A stretch of 9,861 nt of DNA from JAGOBX01 sp017999075 [NCBI: Candidatus Babelota bacterium] (GCA_017999075.1 JAGOBX010000097.1:1-9861), one strand, 5' to 3'. Counted from the stretch's first letter, positions 1 through 8,043 are shown. Translations and numbers: made by a program. Notes: generated by a model not told the origin, from the letters alone.

Positions 1-1700
1 ATATTTCCCAAATAATCAAGGTATTCGCTTGAAATAGTGGCTGTTCTTCCAAAAATATCTTCAAATCCGTAATATGTATTCCATGTATATTTTATATGAT
101 ATGCTGCATTAACTCTATATGAACTTATGTCAGTTTCCTTGTTTTTAATATATTCAGCAAAACTTGAATATGCTGTTATCTCATTTTTTATATTCAATGA
201 AAACGATAATAATTTCCAGTCAACACGCCACAAATCTGCAATTGTCAAAAAAAACAATATTATAAAAAAATATATTTTTCCATTTTTTTTATCGGAAAAC
301 ATTTTCATTGTCAATATAACAGCAAAACTGATAATAAAAAAAAACAATAAACTTTCAGACATGATTGAAATACAATTTTCAGGAACTGAATTTTTTACAA
401 AATGATTCAGCCACAAACTCCTATATCCTAAAGAATAAATTTTGTTATATGTAAGTTGAATAAAATTAATTGTCCCATTTTTAAAAATATTAACTATCAA
501 AAGAATTATTAAAGAACACAATGGAATCACAAAAAATATTTTAAAAAACCTGCGCAGTTTCAGATATTCCGAAATCCCTAAAGCTGCAGAAAAAATCAAA
601 GCAAATGAAAAAATAGTCAATGCTCGAGTTGGAGCTCTGAAAATTCCAAATCCGGGAAGTTTCAATATATAAGCATATAACGGGTTAAACTTGCCCAAAC
701 TCAAAAAAAATGAAAAAAACAATATAAATAAAAATATAAATTTATTTTTTTTATTGGTTAAAATAAAAAAATACAATGCAAAAATCAATACAGGTATTCC
801 GCAATAACCTCCATAGTATGTTGTTGACGCTCCAAAAAAATTAAACTCCCTATCTCCGAAAAAATCAGCAAAAACAAAAGTCAAAATCTGATCAGGTTTT
901 AATGACAAACCTGTTGAATACCTGAAACTCGAACCTTCAGCGCGAGGAGTGGTTTTTGCAAATTGCAGCGTGGGAAGCAGTTGAACACTTACGATTAAAA
1001 ATGCAAGAATTCCTGACAAACAATAATATTTAAACTTAGAAATTTTCTCAGTTTTAACAAAAACCATATTATATATAAAAATCAGACCAAGAATTATATG
1101 CGTATAAAACACATACTGTAAATGTCCTGCTAAAATCTGCATGGATACAGTTAAAGCAAAAATAGAAGTATATCTCAAATTTTTATATTCCATTAACTTT
1201 AAAAAACAATAAATTATTGCCGGCATCCAGCATAAAGTAGCAATTATTCCGTAATTTGCGTCTTTTAAAGCCTGTCCGAACATACCAGTAAACATAAACA
1301 TTATTCCTGAAAGAATTGAAACATAAAAATCTCCTGTTATTTTCCAAATTAAAAAAAACATAAAAAAACCTGATAAAGCAAAATGAAATACAGTCAAATA
1401 ATTAATTTGGAGTTCTACCGGAAGAAAATTAAAAATATAATACAGCGGATAGAAATTCTGCGATTGAATTTCAGCAAGAAACGATTCGCCTGAAAACCTG
1501 AATTTATCCCATAGCGGCATTTCAAAATTCGATATAATTTTCTGAGAAATAATTTTATTCGGAAAAAAAAGATCGCGGTTATCTTCATTAAAAAAATAAA
1601 AATCAAAAAAAATAAGTTTATAACAAAAAATTATTGAAACAAAAATATAAAAAAAAACAATTATGATAATTTTTTTTTTAATGGAAAAATTTAAATGCAT
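1..1700 (-). CDS. YfhO-like GT-C family membrane protein, C-terminus cut by window edge
   Basis: An open frame starts at an ATG (1698-1700) and reads without a stop to the left edge, giving 566 complete codons. The protein is strongly hydrophobic, with a first membrane segment at about residues 10-32 and roughly ten more after it. Features typical of the YfhO family are visible: an acidic loop after the first segment (E39, D40, D43, then FFPN), the stretch MPLW...G...QSQNFYPLYYIFNFLP at 61-94, AGHLQY at 191-196, and FRAPTRAL at 354-361. A soluble stretch begins at about 500. Known members are around 750-900 residues, so the C-terminal part is missing here. Bacillus and Listeria YfhO-type proteins act in lipoteichoic acid glycosylation using lipid-linked sugar; in Gram-negatives the substrate is unknown. 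It starts 5 bases after the radical SAM stop, with only a weak TGAG upstream, so translational coupling is likely. The codons are extremely T-rich. Family assignment is fairly sure; substrate is not. Confidence 0.82.
   Translation of the reverse strand, partial: MHLNFSIKKKIIIIVFFYIFVSIIFCYKLIFFDFYFFNEDNRDLFFPNKIISQKIISNFEMPLWDKFRFSGESFLAEIQSQNFYPLYYIFNFLPVELQINYLTVFHFALSGFFMFFLIWKITGDFYVSILSGIMFMFTGMFGQALKDANYGIIATLCWMPAIIYCFLKLMEYKNLRYTSIFALTVSMQILAGHLQYVFYTHIILGLIFIYNMVFVKTEKISKFKYYCLSGILAFLIVSVQLLPTLQFAKTTPRAEGSSFRYSTGLSLKPDQILTFVFADFFGDREFNFFGASTTYYGGYCGIPVLIFALYFFILTNKKNKFIFLFILFFSFFLSLGKFNPLYAYILKLPGFGIFRAPTRALTIFSFALIFSAALGISEYLKLRRFFKIFFVIPLCSLIILLIVNIFKNGTINFIQLTYNKIYSLGYRSLWLNHFVKNSVPENCISIMSESLLFFFIISFAVILTMKMFSDKKNGKIYFFIILFFLTIADLWRVDWKLLSFSLNIKNEITAYSSFAEYIKNKETDISSYRVNAAYHIKYTWNTYYGFEDIFGRTATISSEYLDYLGN
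1670..1679 (-). repeat. A10 homopolymer at the 5' end of the YfhO-like gene
   Basis: Ten consecutive T on the plus strand read as A10 in the coding strand, covering codons 8-11 (Lys-Lys-Lys-Ile) of the YfhO-like gene. It is the longest pure homopolymer noticed inside a gene here; runs of nine occur in asnB and the kinase gene. Tracts of this kind can slip during replication or transcription and shift the frame. In such an AT-rich sequence it may simply be compositional. Confidence 0.6.
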
Positions 1701-1705
1701 TACAC

Positions 1706-3112
1706 TCAATTTTTGATTTTTGATTTAAAAAATCTGATAAATGATATTCCAAGTTTAAAAAAATGAAGCGGATTGAAAAGTCCGGCAAATTTGAATGTTA
1801 ATTTAAATAAATGAATCGGCCTTAAATAAAACTTTCTGTATGCTTTAGAAAATAATGCATTCAATTCTGTTCTGCTCACTTCAGGCAATTCTATTACGGC
1901 ATTTCCATATCTAAGAAACTTATCGAGTTCTTTTGTGGCGAACATAACGCCGTCTTTATTTTCAGCCTGGGTCCATACTTCAGTTCCCGGCAAAGGCGTC
2001 AACAAACTGAATTGAGCAAGGTCAACTTTATTTTTTACTGCAAAATTAATAGTCTGATTAATAGAATCCTTCGTATCTCCCGGAAGACCTATCATTAAAA
2101 AACCATACACGATTATTTTATATGAATGAGCCCAATCTATAACCTGCCTGACTTTATCAAGTTTAATGCCTTTTTTAATGTTTTTTAAAATCTCATTGTT
2201 TCCTGATTCAATCCCTATATGAATAATCTTACATCCGGTATCAGCCATAATTTTCAATAATTCAGAATCTACCGTGTTTATATGAGTATTGCACGTCCAT
2301 TTAAATTTGTATTTGTTGGAAGCAAGTTTTGAACAAAGCTCTACAACCCTGTCTTTTCTCAAAGTAAATGTATCGTCCCAAAAAGAAAATTTCTTAAATC
2401 CGTAATGTTCATACAAATAATTCATTTCTTCTACAATATTTTCCGCACTTCTAAATCTGTATATGCCTTTATCAATAATTTTTGATGCGCAAAAAGTACA
2501 TTGAAACGGACATCCTCTGCCTGAAATGATCCCCATTGATTTACCAAAATAAAATGAACTGTATCGATCCATTGCCAACTGTTCATATAAAGGAAACGGA
2601 AATTTATCAAGATTATATTCTATTTCACGATCACCGGTAAAATACGTATTTTTTTCATTTTTGTAATAAATCCCTTTTATTGAATCAAGTTTTATTCCTG
2701 AACAAATTTCAAGCATAGTTATTTCACCGTCGCCTACTGCAACTATATCAATTTCCGGATAGCTTATAGTTTCTTCAGGTAAACTAGTAGGGTGCGGACC
2801 TCCGAAAACGACTTTAATTTTATTGTCGACTTTTTTTATAATTTTTGCAATTGCAAGAGCAGCGCTGAATTGAGGTGATGTAGAACCTATGCCTATAATT
2901 TCAGGATTTTCTTTTTCAATAATATCTCTGATTTGATTAAGGTTATCTATTTCAAACATCAAATCATATATGCGGACATCTATTCCCTGTGATTTCAGAT
3001 ATGCCCCTATGTAACCTATGCCTGTCGGAGGTATTCCCCATCCGATTTTTTTTATGTTCAATCCTCCGTAAGTATCAATATACGGAGGAGAAAATAACAA
3101 TACTTTAGCCAT
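1706..3112 (-). CDS. B12-binding domain radical SAM protein
   Basis: The product is 468 residues. An N-terminal cobalamin-binding-like Rossmann domain (about 3-135) contains PPTGIGYIGAYL (28-39), GGPHPT (104-109) and VGDGE (126-130). The radical SAM core (about 190-400) has the iron-sulfur CxxxCxxC motif at C201, C205 and C208, followed by FWDDTF (244-249), HIGIESG (298-304) and GLPGDT (342-347). The classical DxHxxG cobalamin motif is absent, as in BchE/HpnJ-like members. A basic, aromatic-rich tail (about 425-468) may contact a membrane. The family does C-methylation, ring formation and other radical chemistry, often on lipids, glycans or peptides; the substrate here is unknown. The ATG at 3110-3112 was chosen because MAKVLLFSPPY is the usual family N-terminus. 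An in-frame TTG 19 codons upstream lies deep in the kinase gene. The start overlaps the kinase stop by 8 bases, which suggests translational coupling. Confidence 0.88.
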   Translation of the reverse strand: MAKVLLFSPPYIDTYGGLNIKKIGWGIPPTGIGYIGAYLKSQGIDVRIYDLMFEIDNLNQIRDIIEKENPEIIGIGSTSPQFSAALAIAKIIKKVDNKIKVVFGGPHPTSLPEETISYPEIDIVAVGDGEITMLEICSGIKLDSIKGIYYKNEKNTYFTGDREIEYNLDKFPFPLYEQLAMDRYSSFYFGKSMGIISGRGCPFQCTFCASKIIDKGIYRFRSAENIVEEMNYLYEHYGFKKFSFWDDTFTLRKDRVVELCSKLASNKYKFKWTCNTHINTVDSELLKIMADTGCKIIHIGIESGNNEILKNIKKGIKLDKVRQVIDWAHSYKIIVYGFLMIGLPGDTKDSINQTINFAVKNKVDLAQFSLLTPLPGTEVWTQAENKDGVMFATKELDKFLRYGNAVIELPEVSRTELNALFSKAYRKFYLRPIHLFKLTFKFAGLFNPLHFFKLGISFIRFFKSKIKN

Positions 3113-4655
3113 ATATTTTTTTCCCGAAAAATATTTTATTGACCAATTTTTCCAACGTTTCAATCTCAAACGGTTTTTTCAAATATGCAGAATATTTCAA
3201 ATTTTTTATTACTTTGACAGTTGATTCGTTTTGTCCTGATATAAAAACTACAGGCAAATCAGGTCTGATTTTTTTTATCATATCAAACAACCTGTCACCT
3301 TTTAATTTAGGCATGAATATATCAAGAAAAACCAAATCATATTTATTTAACTTTATCAGTTTTTCAAGGTTTTTTGAATTTTCAACACAATCACAATTAT
3401 TGTATCCAAGTTTCAAAAACATTTTTTTCATTAATGAAAGTATTTCCAATTCGTCATCTATAACAAGTATTTTAAAATCATAACAATGATTTTTCCCCAG
3501 AACTTCAGGTTCTTTTTTTTCAACTTTTTTAATATTTTCATTATACACAGGTATTTCTATTGTAAAACTCGAACCTATTCCAGGTTTGCTTTCAATTTTT
3601 ATATTTCCATTATGATTCTTTATTATAGAATAAGATATGGTTAGTCCCAGTCCTGAACCTTTTAATCCCAGCTCATCTTTAGTATGAGCTCCTTTAGTTG
3701 TGAAAAACGGATTAAAAATATTTTTTTTTATTTCATCATCCATCCCTATTCCATCATCTGAAATTTTAATCACAATAATATCATTTTCATCTTTAATCGA
3801 TATTGAAATTTTTCCTTTATTCTTTGGTAAAATAGCATGGCGGGCATTTATTATTATATTCAAAAAAACCTGTTGTATCTGATCAAAATCAACATACGCT
3901 TTATTCTTTGACTTATAAACTTTACTTATTTTTATATTTTCAAGTTCAAAATTATTTTTCTGGATTTCAATAACTTTATCCATTATATCTGAAACATTAA
4001 ACAATTCTTTTTTTAAAGGTTTAACTGTTGCAAACCTAAGCATATCATTTACAATTACAGAAGCGCGTTTTGCCTGTTCCTCAATAATTTTTAACACTCC
4101 TATCATTTCCTGCTTAGTAGATTCATATTTCAAAGTTACCTGAACATTCCCGTAAATTATTGCAAGTATATTATTAAACTCATGGGCAACTCCTGCAGCA
4201 AGCTGGCCAACTGCAGCTATTTTTTCCGAATGAATAAGCTGCTGTTCAAGTTTTTTTAATTCAGATATATTTCTGATAAATAATTGTATTATTCCGTTAT
4301 TTTCAGATGAAACAAGTTTTGAACTTACGCTTATCGGAAGCAGCATTTGTTTTTTGGTTACCAGATATGAATGATATAACATTGAAATATCTCTTTTCAG
4401 TTTATCATTCAAAATATGAAACGGCTCATCAAAACATATTATCTGTTTAAGTTTCATCCTGCCAATTTCTTCTTTAGAATAACCTGTCATTGAACATAGA
4501 TTTTTATTAAATTCAATGATTTTCCCATTAAAATCATGGATAATTATAGCTTCATTAACATTATCTACTATAGTTTTATATTTTTTTTCGCTTTCTTTCA
4601 ATCTTTCAGTCAAATAAATTAATTTTTTATAATGTTTAATTGTTTTTTTTTCCAT
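3105..4655 (-). CDS. Cytoplasmic PAS hybrid histidine kinase with C-terminal receiver domain
   Basis: The product is 516 residues with no membrane segment or signal peptide. In order it has a short charged helix (1-24), a PAS sensor domain (about 25-135), a HisKA dimerisation domain with phosphoacceptor H158 in GVAHEFNN, and a HATPase_c domain. The ATPase shows the N box around N266/N270, the G1 box D300-DGIG, the F box NPFFTTK (315-321) and the G2 box GSGLGL (333-338). The receiver domain (about 395-510) has acidic pair D400/D401, phosphoacceptor D445 (VFLDIFMP), S473 and K494 before proline. All catalytic residues are present, so both halves should be active. No DNA-binding output domain is attached; the receiver may autoregulate the kinase or pass phosphate to a partner elsewhere. 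The start is ATG at 4655; a GTG lies one codon upstream, and TGAG sits about 9 bases before the ATG. The final 8 bases overlap the radical SAM gene. Confidence 0.93.
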   Translation of the reverse strand: MEKKTIKHYKKLIYLTERLKESEKKYKTIVDNVNEAIIIHDFNGKIIEFNKNLCSMTGYSKEEIGRMKLKQIICFDEPFHILNDKLKRDISMLYHSYLVTKKQMLLPISVSSKLVSSENNGIIQLFIRNISELKKLEQQLIHSEKIAAVGQLAAGVAHEFNNILAIIYGNVQVTLKYESTKQEMIGVLKIIEEQAKRASVIVNDMLRFATVKPLKKELFNVSDIMDKVIEIQKNNFELENIKISKVYKSKNKAYVDFDQIQQVFLNIIINARHAILPKNKGKISISIKDENDIIVIKISDDGIGMDDEIKKNIFNPFFTTKGAHTKDELGLKGSGLGLTISYSIIKNHNGNIKIESKPGIGSSFTIEIPVYNENIKKVEKKEPEVLGKNHCYDFKILVIDDELEILSLMKKMFLKLGYNNCDCVENSKNLEKLIKLNKYDLVFLDIFMPKLKGDRLFDMIKKIRPDLPVVFISGQNESTVKVIKNLKYSAYLKKPFEIETLEKLVNKIFFGKKIYG

Positions 4656-4719
4656 CACATTATACTCATTAAATTTCGAAAAAAATATATCATATCAACA
4701 CGAAAAATGCATTATATTT

Positions 4720-5817
4720 TTAATCTACCATATTTTTAACGTAATCAGCTATAGACAAAGAAGCTGTTAATCCTGGAGATTCTATCCCAATAAGATTAAT
4801 TAATCCTGAAACCTCTCCTTCTTCTTTTTTTATAATGAAATCTTTAATTCCCTTACCATTGATTTTCGGCCGTATCCCGGCGCAGTCCGGAATAAAATTT
4901 TTTTCTTCAAGCCCTGAAATAAGTTTGGAAGCCGAAGAAAAAAATATATTTTTTTTATCAGGATTCACATCATAATTTATTATTTCAATAAATTCTGTAT
5001 CTGGACCAAATCTTAGTCTGCCGCCCAAATCTACCGTAGCATGAACACCAAGCCCTGTTAAATGCTCAGCAGGCGCAGGATAAACTAAAATTTTAACAGG
5101 CGATGATTTTGAATAACTGAAATAACTTCCTTTACAATACCTTAGTTTATATTCTTTTTCAACAACATCAATTCCGGCAAGCTCGGCAATTCTATCAGAA
5201 TTTAATCCTGCGCAATTAATTAAAAACCTCGTTTTAAATCTGTATTCCGAATCATTTTTCGAACCTATTATAAAACCAAAATTATTTTTTTCTATATAGT
5301 CAACTTCTGCCCCGAAAACGAATGTTACTCCTGATTCTTCAGCTTTATAATACAATTTTTTCATATAAGAATGCGAATCAAAAATACCTGTATTTTTTAA
5401 ATGAATAGCAAAAATTCCTTTAACAAAAGGTTCAATTTTTTCAATATAACCTGAATCCACAATGTTTATATTTTCAACTCCATTCTTTTTCCCTGTGTCA
5501 TATAATTTTTCTATAACCGGAATTTCATTTTTGTCTGAAGCTGCTATAAGTTTTCCCGTTTCCAAAAAATCAACATTATTTTTTTTAAGGAACTCGTAAA
5601 GTTTTTGCGCGCCTTCAACACAAAGTTTTGCTTTTAAAGAACCTGTCGGATAATATATTCCGGAATGAATTACTTCACTGTTCCTGCTGCTTGTTTCCTG
5701 TCCGAACTTTTCATTTTTTTCGATAACGATTATGTTGTCATATTTTTCGCTTAATACTGCTGCTACGGCAAGTCCTACAGCTCCAGCTCCAATAACCGTA
5801 ATATTCACTTCATCCAT
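4720..5817 (-). CDS. lhgO: FAD-dependent oxidoreductase, L-2-hydroxyglutarate oxidase (LhgO)-like
   Basis: The product is 365 residues, of the DAO (D-amino acid oxidase) fold. The N-terminal FAD-binding Rossmann motif is G10-A-G12-A-V-G15, with the ribose-binding acidic residue E33 at the end of the second strand. The family signature SSRNSEVIHSGIYYPTGSLKA follows from S43. At the C-terminus GIRPK (314-318) and GIESPGLTASLSIA (344-357) close the FAD site. These motifs match LhgO/L2HGDH, which oxidises L-2-hydroxyglutarate to 2-oxoglutarate, passing electrons to quinone or oxygen. At 365 residues it is shorter than E. coli LhgO (about 420), so the substrate may be another 2-hydroxy acid. The nearest good Shine-Dalgarno, GGAG at 5834-5837, lies 16 bases upstream. 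Between it and the start is a tiny ATG-GAA-TAA frame, so initiation may be weak or coupled to asnB, which ends 38 bases upstream. A 64-base gap follows before the kinase gene. Confidence 0.82.
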   Translation of the reverse strand: MDEVNITVIGAGAVGLAVAAVLSEKYDNIIVIEKNEKFGQETSSRNSEVIHSGIYYPTGSLKAKLCVEGAQKLYEFLKKNNVDFLETGKLIAASDKNEIPVIEKLYDTGKKNGVENINIVDSGYIEKIEPFVKGIFAIHLKNTGIFDSHSYMKKLYYKAEESGVTFVFGAEVDYIEKNNFGFIIGSKNDSEYRFKTRFLINCAGLNSDRIAELAGIDVVEKEYKLRYCKGSYFSYSKSSPVKILVYPAPAEHLTGLGVHATVDLGGRLRFGPDTEFIEIINYDVNPDKKNIFFSSASKLISGLEEKNFIPDCAGIRPKINGKGIKDFIIKKEEGEVSGLINLIGIESPGLTASLSIADYVKNMVD

Positions 5818-5855
5818 AATTATTATTCCATAACTCCGATTTTAAAATCTTATTT

Positions 5856-7763
5856 TCAATCAAAAAATTTTCTAAACCACAATTCTAAACATAACAGATT
5901 CCATAACCTGTATCCATGTTCTTCTTTAGCGTCAAAATGCATTTTTTTCATCAGTTCAACTTCATTTTTTTTTAAAATATTACGTTCATAAAATCTATCT
6001 GAAATAATATCATTCAAATAATTTTTCAAATCTGTTCTGAACCATTCGGATATCGGAACAGTAAATCCCATTTTTTCTCGGTTTATAAGGTTTGAGGGAA
6101 TATAATCTTTAAATGTTTCTTTTAAAATATATTTCGGGGTTTTTCCTTTAAGTTTTAAATTGGACGGTATTGAAGAAGCAAATTCCACAAACAAATGATC
6201 CATAAACGGCGCTCTGCATTCAAGAGATACCGCCATTGATGCTATATCTACTTTAGTCATAATGTCATCAGGAAGATACGTGTTCAAATCCGTATAAAGC
6301 AATCTGTCAATATTATCGATAAAATTTTCATCTGCGTTTTTTATGTTTTCGTTCAACCCGAAAAAATAATTTTCAATCAATTTTTTCGAATCAGAATTTT
6401 TGATTTTACTTGAAAATGTCTCTGTATAAAATTTTTGTTTGGAGGTGGTGTTGAAATCTTCTATCATAGGCAAATACCTGTCTATTTTATTGTTTCCAAT
6501 CGCTTCTACAAGCCTGTAAAACTTATTATATTTTGTCTGCTGTTTAGAAGAACTCGGAATAATTTTCAATATTTTATCACAAATAAATTTTCTTGAATTT
6601 TCAGGAATAAATTCAAACATAGAACCAAGTTTAAATCCCAAATATCTTAAGTATCCGGCAAAATTTTCATCTCCTGCATCGCCGCTTAATGCCACTGTAA
6701 CATATTTCCTTGTTTCCCGGGAAAGATAATAAGTAGGGAGCATTGAAGGATCAGCAAAAGGTTCATTATAATGCCACACAAGTTTTTCCAAATCATTAAT
6801 TATATCTGATTTAACTATAAAAGTATGATGGTCGGTTTTAAATTTCTCCGCTACCTGCTGGGCAAAATGACTTTCATTAAATCTTTTTTCTTCAAATCCT
6901 ATAGAAAATGTTTTGATGGGAACTGAACTAAGTTCGCTCATCAATCCTACTATGATATTACTGTCAATTCCGCCTGATAAAAATGCACCTAACGGAACAT
7001 CCGATATCATTCTTAACTTTACCGATTCTGTAAGAATCCGTTTAATTTCTGATTTTATAAAAGTTATATCATTTATTTTTTCTGTTTTAAACCAATTATT
7101 CCAATATTTTTCAATATGAACTTTTCCATCTTTAAATAATAAAAAATGACCATGCGGCAATTTTTTTACATCTTCAAAAGCCGAATAAGGATGCGGAACA
7201 TATTTAAATGATAAATAATGATGGATCGCAGTATAATCGGGTTTTTTTATAAATCTCCCATCCTGCAAAATAGATTTAATTTCAGAAGCAAAATAAAATA
7301 TTCCGTTCTGCAAAGAATAATATAACGGTTTTTTTCCAAGTCTGTCTCGCGCTGCGAATAAAAGTTTTTTTTTAAAATCATACAAAACAAATGCAAACAT
7401 TCCACGTAAATGTTGAATGCAGTTTGTTCCGTATTCTTCATACATTTTCAACAAAACTTCAGTATCGCAGTTTGAAACAAATTTGTGACCCTTGATTTCA
7501 AGGTACTTACGCAGTTCTGGAAAATTATATATTTCTCCGTTAAAAACAAGAATTTTTTCTTTATCCTGACTTAAAAACGGCTGATGTCCTGCATCTGACA
7601 AATCAAGTATACTTAATCTTCTGTGTCCGAATCCTATATTGTCTCTGATATAAATTCCCGAATCGTCAGGACCTCTGTGTTCAATCACATCCGTCATTCT
7701 AATCAGCATTTGTTTATCCGGATGTTTTCCATTATGTTCAATGATTCCGCAAATTCCGCACAT
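5856..7763 (-). CDS. asnB: Asparagine synthase (glutamine-hydrolysing), AsnB type
   Basis: The product is 635 residues. The N-terminal Ntn glutaminase domain (about 2-205) has catalytic C2 in MCGICG, with HRGPDDSG (29-36), RRLSILD (48-54), NGEIYN (75-80) and DTEV (100-103). The synthetase domain has the ATP pyrophosphatase loop LSGGIDS (262-268) and LSGDAGDENFAGY (359-371). The latter deviates slightly from the common GDG-DEL-F-GY pattern. ECRAPFMD (515-522) and the C-terminal NREKMGFTVP (561-570) are typical of the long AsnB form common in surface-polysaccharide loci. Glutamine supplies ammonia through a tunnel to a beta-aspartyl-AMP intermediate; in glycan clusters homologues are thought to amidate sugar or lipid carboxylates. 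The ATG at 7761-7763 was chosen because Cys must be residue 2; an in-frame TTG five codons upstream would block the nucleophile. No Shine-Dalgarno is visible before the ATG. It is the first gene of the leftward block. Confidence 0.93.
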   Translation of the reverse strand: MCGICGIIEHNGKHPDKQMLIRMTDVIEHRGPDDSGIYIRDNIGFGHRRLSILDLSDAGHQPFLSQDKEKILVFNGEIYNFPELRKYLEIKGHKFVSNCDTEVLLKMYEEYGTNCIQHLRGMFAFVLYDFKKKLLFAARDRLGKKPLYYSLQNGIFYFASEIKSILQDGRFIKKPDYTAIHHYLSFKYVPHPYSAFEDVKKLPHGHFLLFKDGKVHIEKYWNNWFKTEKINDITFIKSEIKRILTESVKLRMISDVPLGAFLSGGIDSNIIVGLMSELSSVPIKTFSIGFEEKRFNESHFAQQVAEKFKTDHHTFIVKSDIINDLEKLVWHYNEPFADPSMLPTYYLSRETRKYVTVALSGDAGDENFAGYLRYLGFKLGSMFEFIPENSRKFICDKILKIIPSSSKQQTKYNKFYRLVEAIGNNKIDRYLPMIEDFNTTSKQKFYTETFSSKIKNSDSKKLIENYFFGLNENIKNADENFIDNIDRLLYTDLNTYLPDDIMTKVDIASMAVSLECRAPFMDHLFVEFASSIPSNLKLKGKTPKYILKETFKDYIPSNLINREKMGFTVPISEWFRTDLKNYLNDIISDRFYERNILKKNEVELMKKMHFDAKEEHGYRLWNLLCLELWFRKFFD

Positions 7764-7809
7764 ATAAATTATAAACAATAAAACATTAAATTTTAATTTA
7801 CTTTTTTTA

Positions 7810-7838
7810 ATTATAATTATTATTCAAAAAAAAATAAC
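7810..7838 (-). promoter_or_regulatory. Weak candidate promoter for the leftward asnB operon
   Basis: On the minus strand a perfect TATAAT (7810-7815) sits 17 bases downstream of GTTATT (7833-7838), which is a poor -35. A second TATAAT at 7768-7773 lies only 4 bases before the asnB ATG, with TTAAAA as a possible -35 at 7791-7796. In sequence this AT-rich such hits occur often by chance, so the call is tentative. Confidence 0.25.
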
Positions 7839-7894
7839 TAAATATTTTTCATAAATAAAATAAATGATCAAAAAACGATTAAAAAATTGTTATA

Positions 7895-7923
7895 TTGACA
7901 TTTACAATCAATTTTTATATTAT
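7895..7923 (+). promoter_or_regulatory. Sigma70-type promoter for the aroA'-aroB' operon
   Basis: A perfect -35 TTGACA (7895-7900) is followed after exactly 17 bases by TATTAT (7918-7923), a five-of-six match to the -10 consensus. Transcription would begin near 7930, leaving a leader of about 120 bases before the aldolase start at 8055. It is the best promoter match seen in the window and faces a gene with a strong ribosome site, although A/T richness inflates -10 matches. Confidence 0.6.
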
Positions 7924-8026
7924 ATAGTTATATAAAATGTTTTTGCATTTTCAGAAATCGACGTTTCTCAATTTTTTATTTAACATAAAAAATAAATCTG
8001 AATCTGTATAAAAATATTTTTTAATA

Positions 8027-8043
8027 TTCAGCACATTGCTGAA
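8027..8043 (+). promoter_or_regulatory. Perfect 7-bp hairpin or palindrome abutting the ribosome site
   Basis: TTCAGCA (8027-8033) pairs with TGCTGAA (8037-8043) around a CAT loop. The last stem bases directly touch and partly enter the Shine-Dalgarno (8042-8048). As RNA it could modulate access of ribosomes; as DNA it could be a small dimer operator. It stands out from the surrounding A/T sequence by its G/C content. Function is not shown by sequence. Confidence 0.45.

Noticed and set aside
127-405. Plus-strand open frame of 92 codons
   Set aside because: It lies antisense to the continuous YfhO-like frame, has no recognisable domain or good ribosome site, and reflects low-complexity A/T sequence.
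1415-1606. Minus-strand open frame of 63 codons
   Set aside because: It is a different frame inside the YfhO-like gene, whose own frame carries the family motifs.
3113-3169. Upstream extension of the radical SAM gene by 19 codons
   Set aside because: It would start at TTG well inside the kinase receiver coding sequence and add a basic stretch foreign to the family; the ATG at 3112 gives the normal N-terminus.
3139-3483. Plus-strand open frame of 114 codons
   Set aside because: Antisense to the receiver domain of the hybrid kinase, which shows all conserved residues.
4659-4664. TATAAT just before the kinase start as a promoter
   Set aside because: It lies only three bases before the ATG, so transcription would begin inside the gene, and no -35 is found at the right distance.
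4681-4720. AAAAATATA/TATATTTTT inverted repeat between the oxidase and kinase genes as a terminator
   Set aside because: The stem is only A/T pairs with a loop of over 20 bases; it is too weak to be credible, and the downstream genes have no clear promoter of their own.
7764-7778. Five-codon upstream extension of asnB
   Set aside because: It begins with TTG and would bury the catalytic cysteine, which must follow the initiator methionine.
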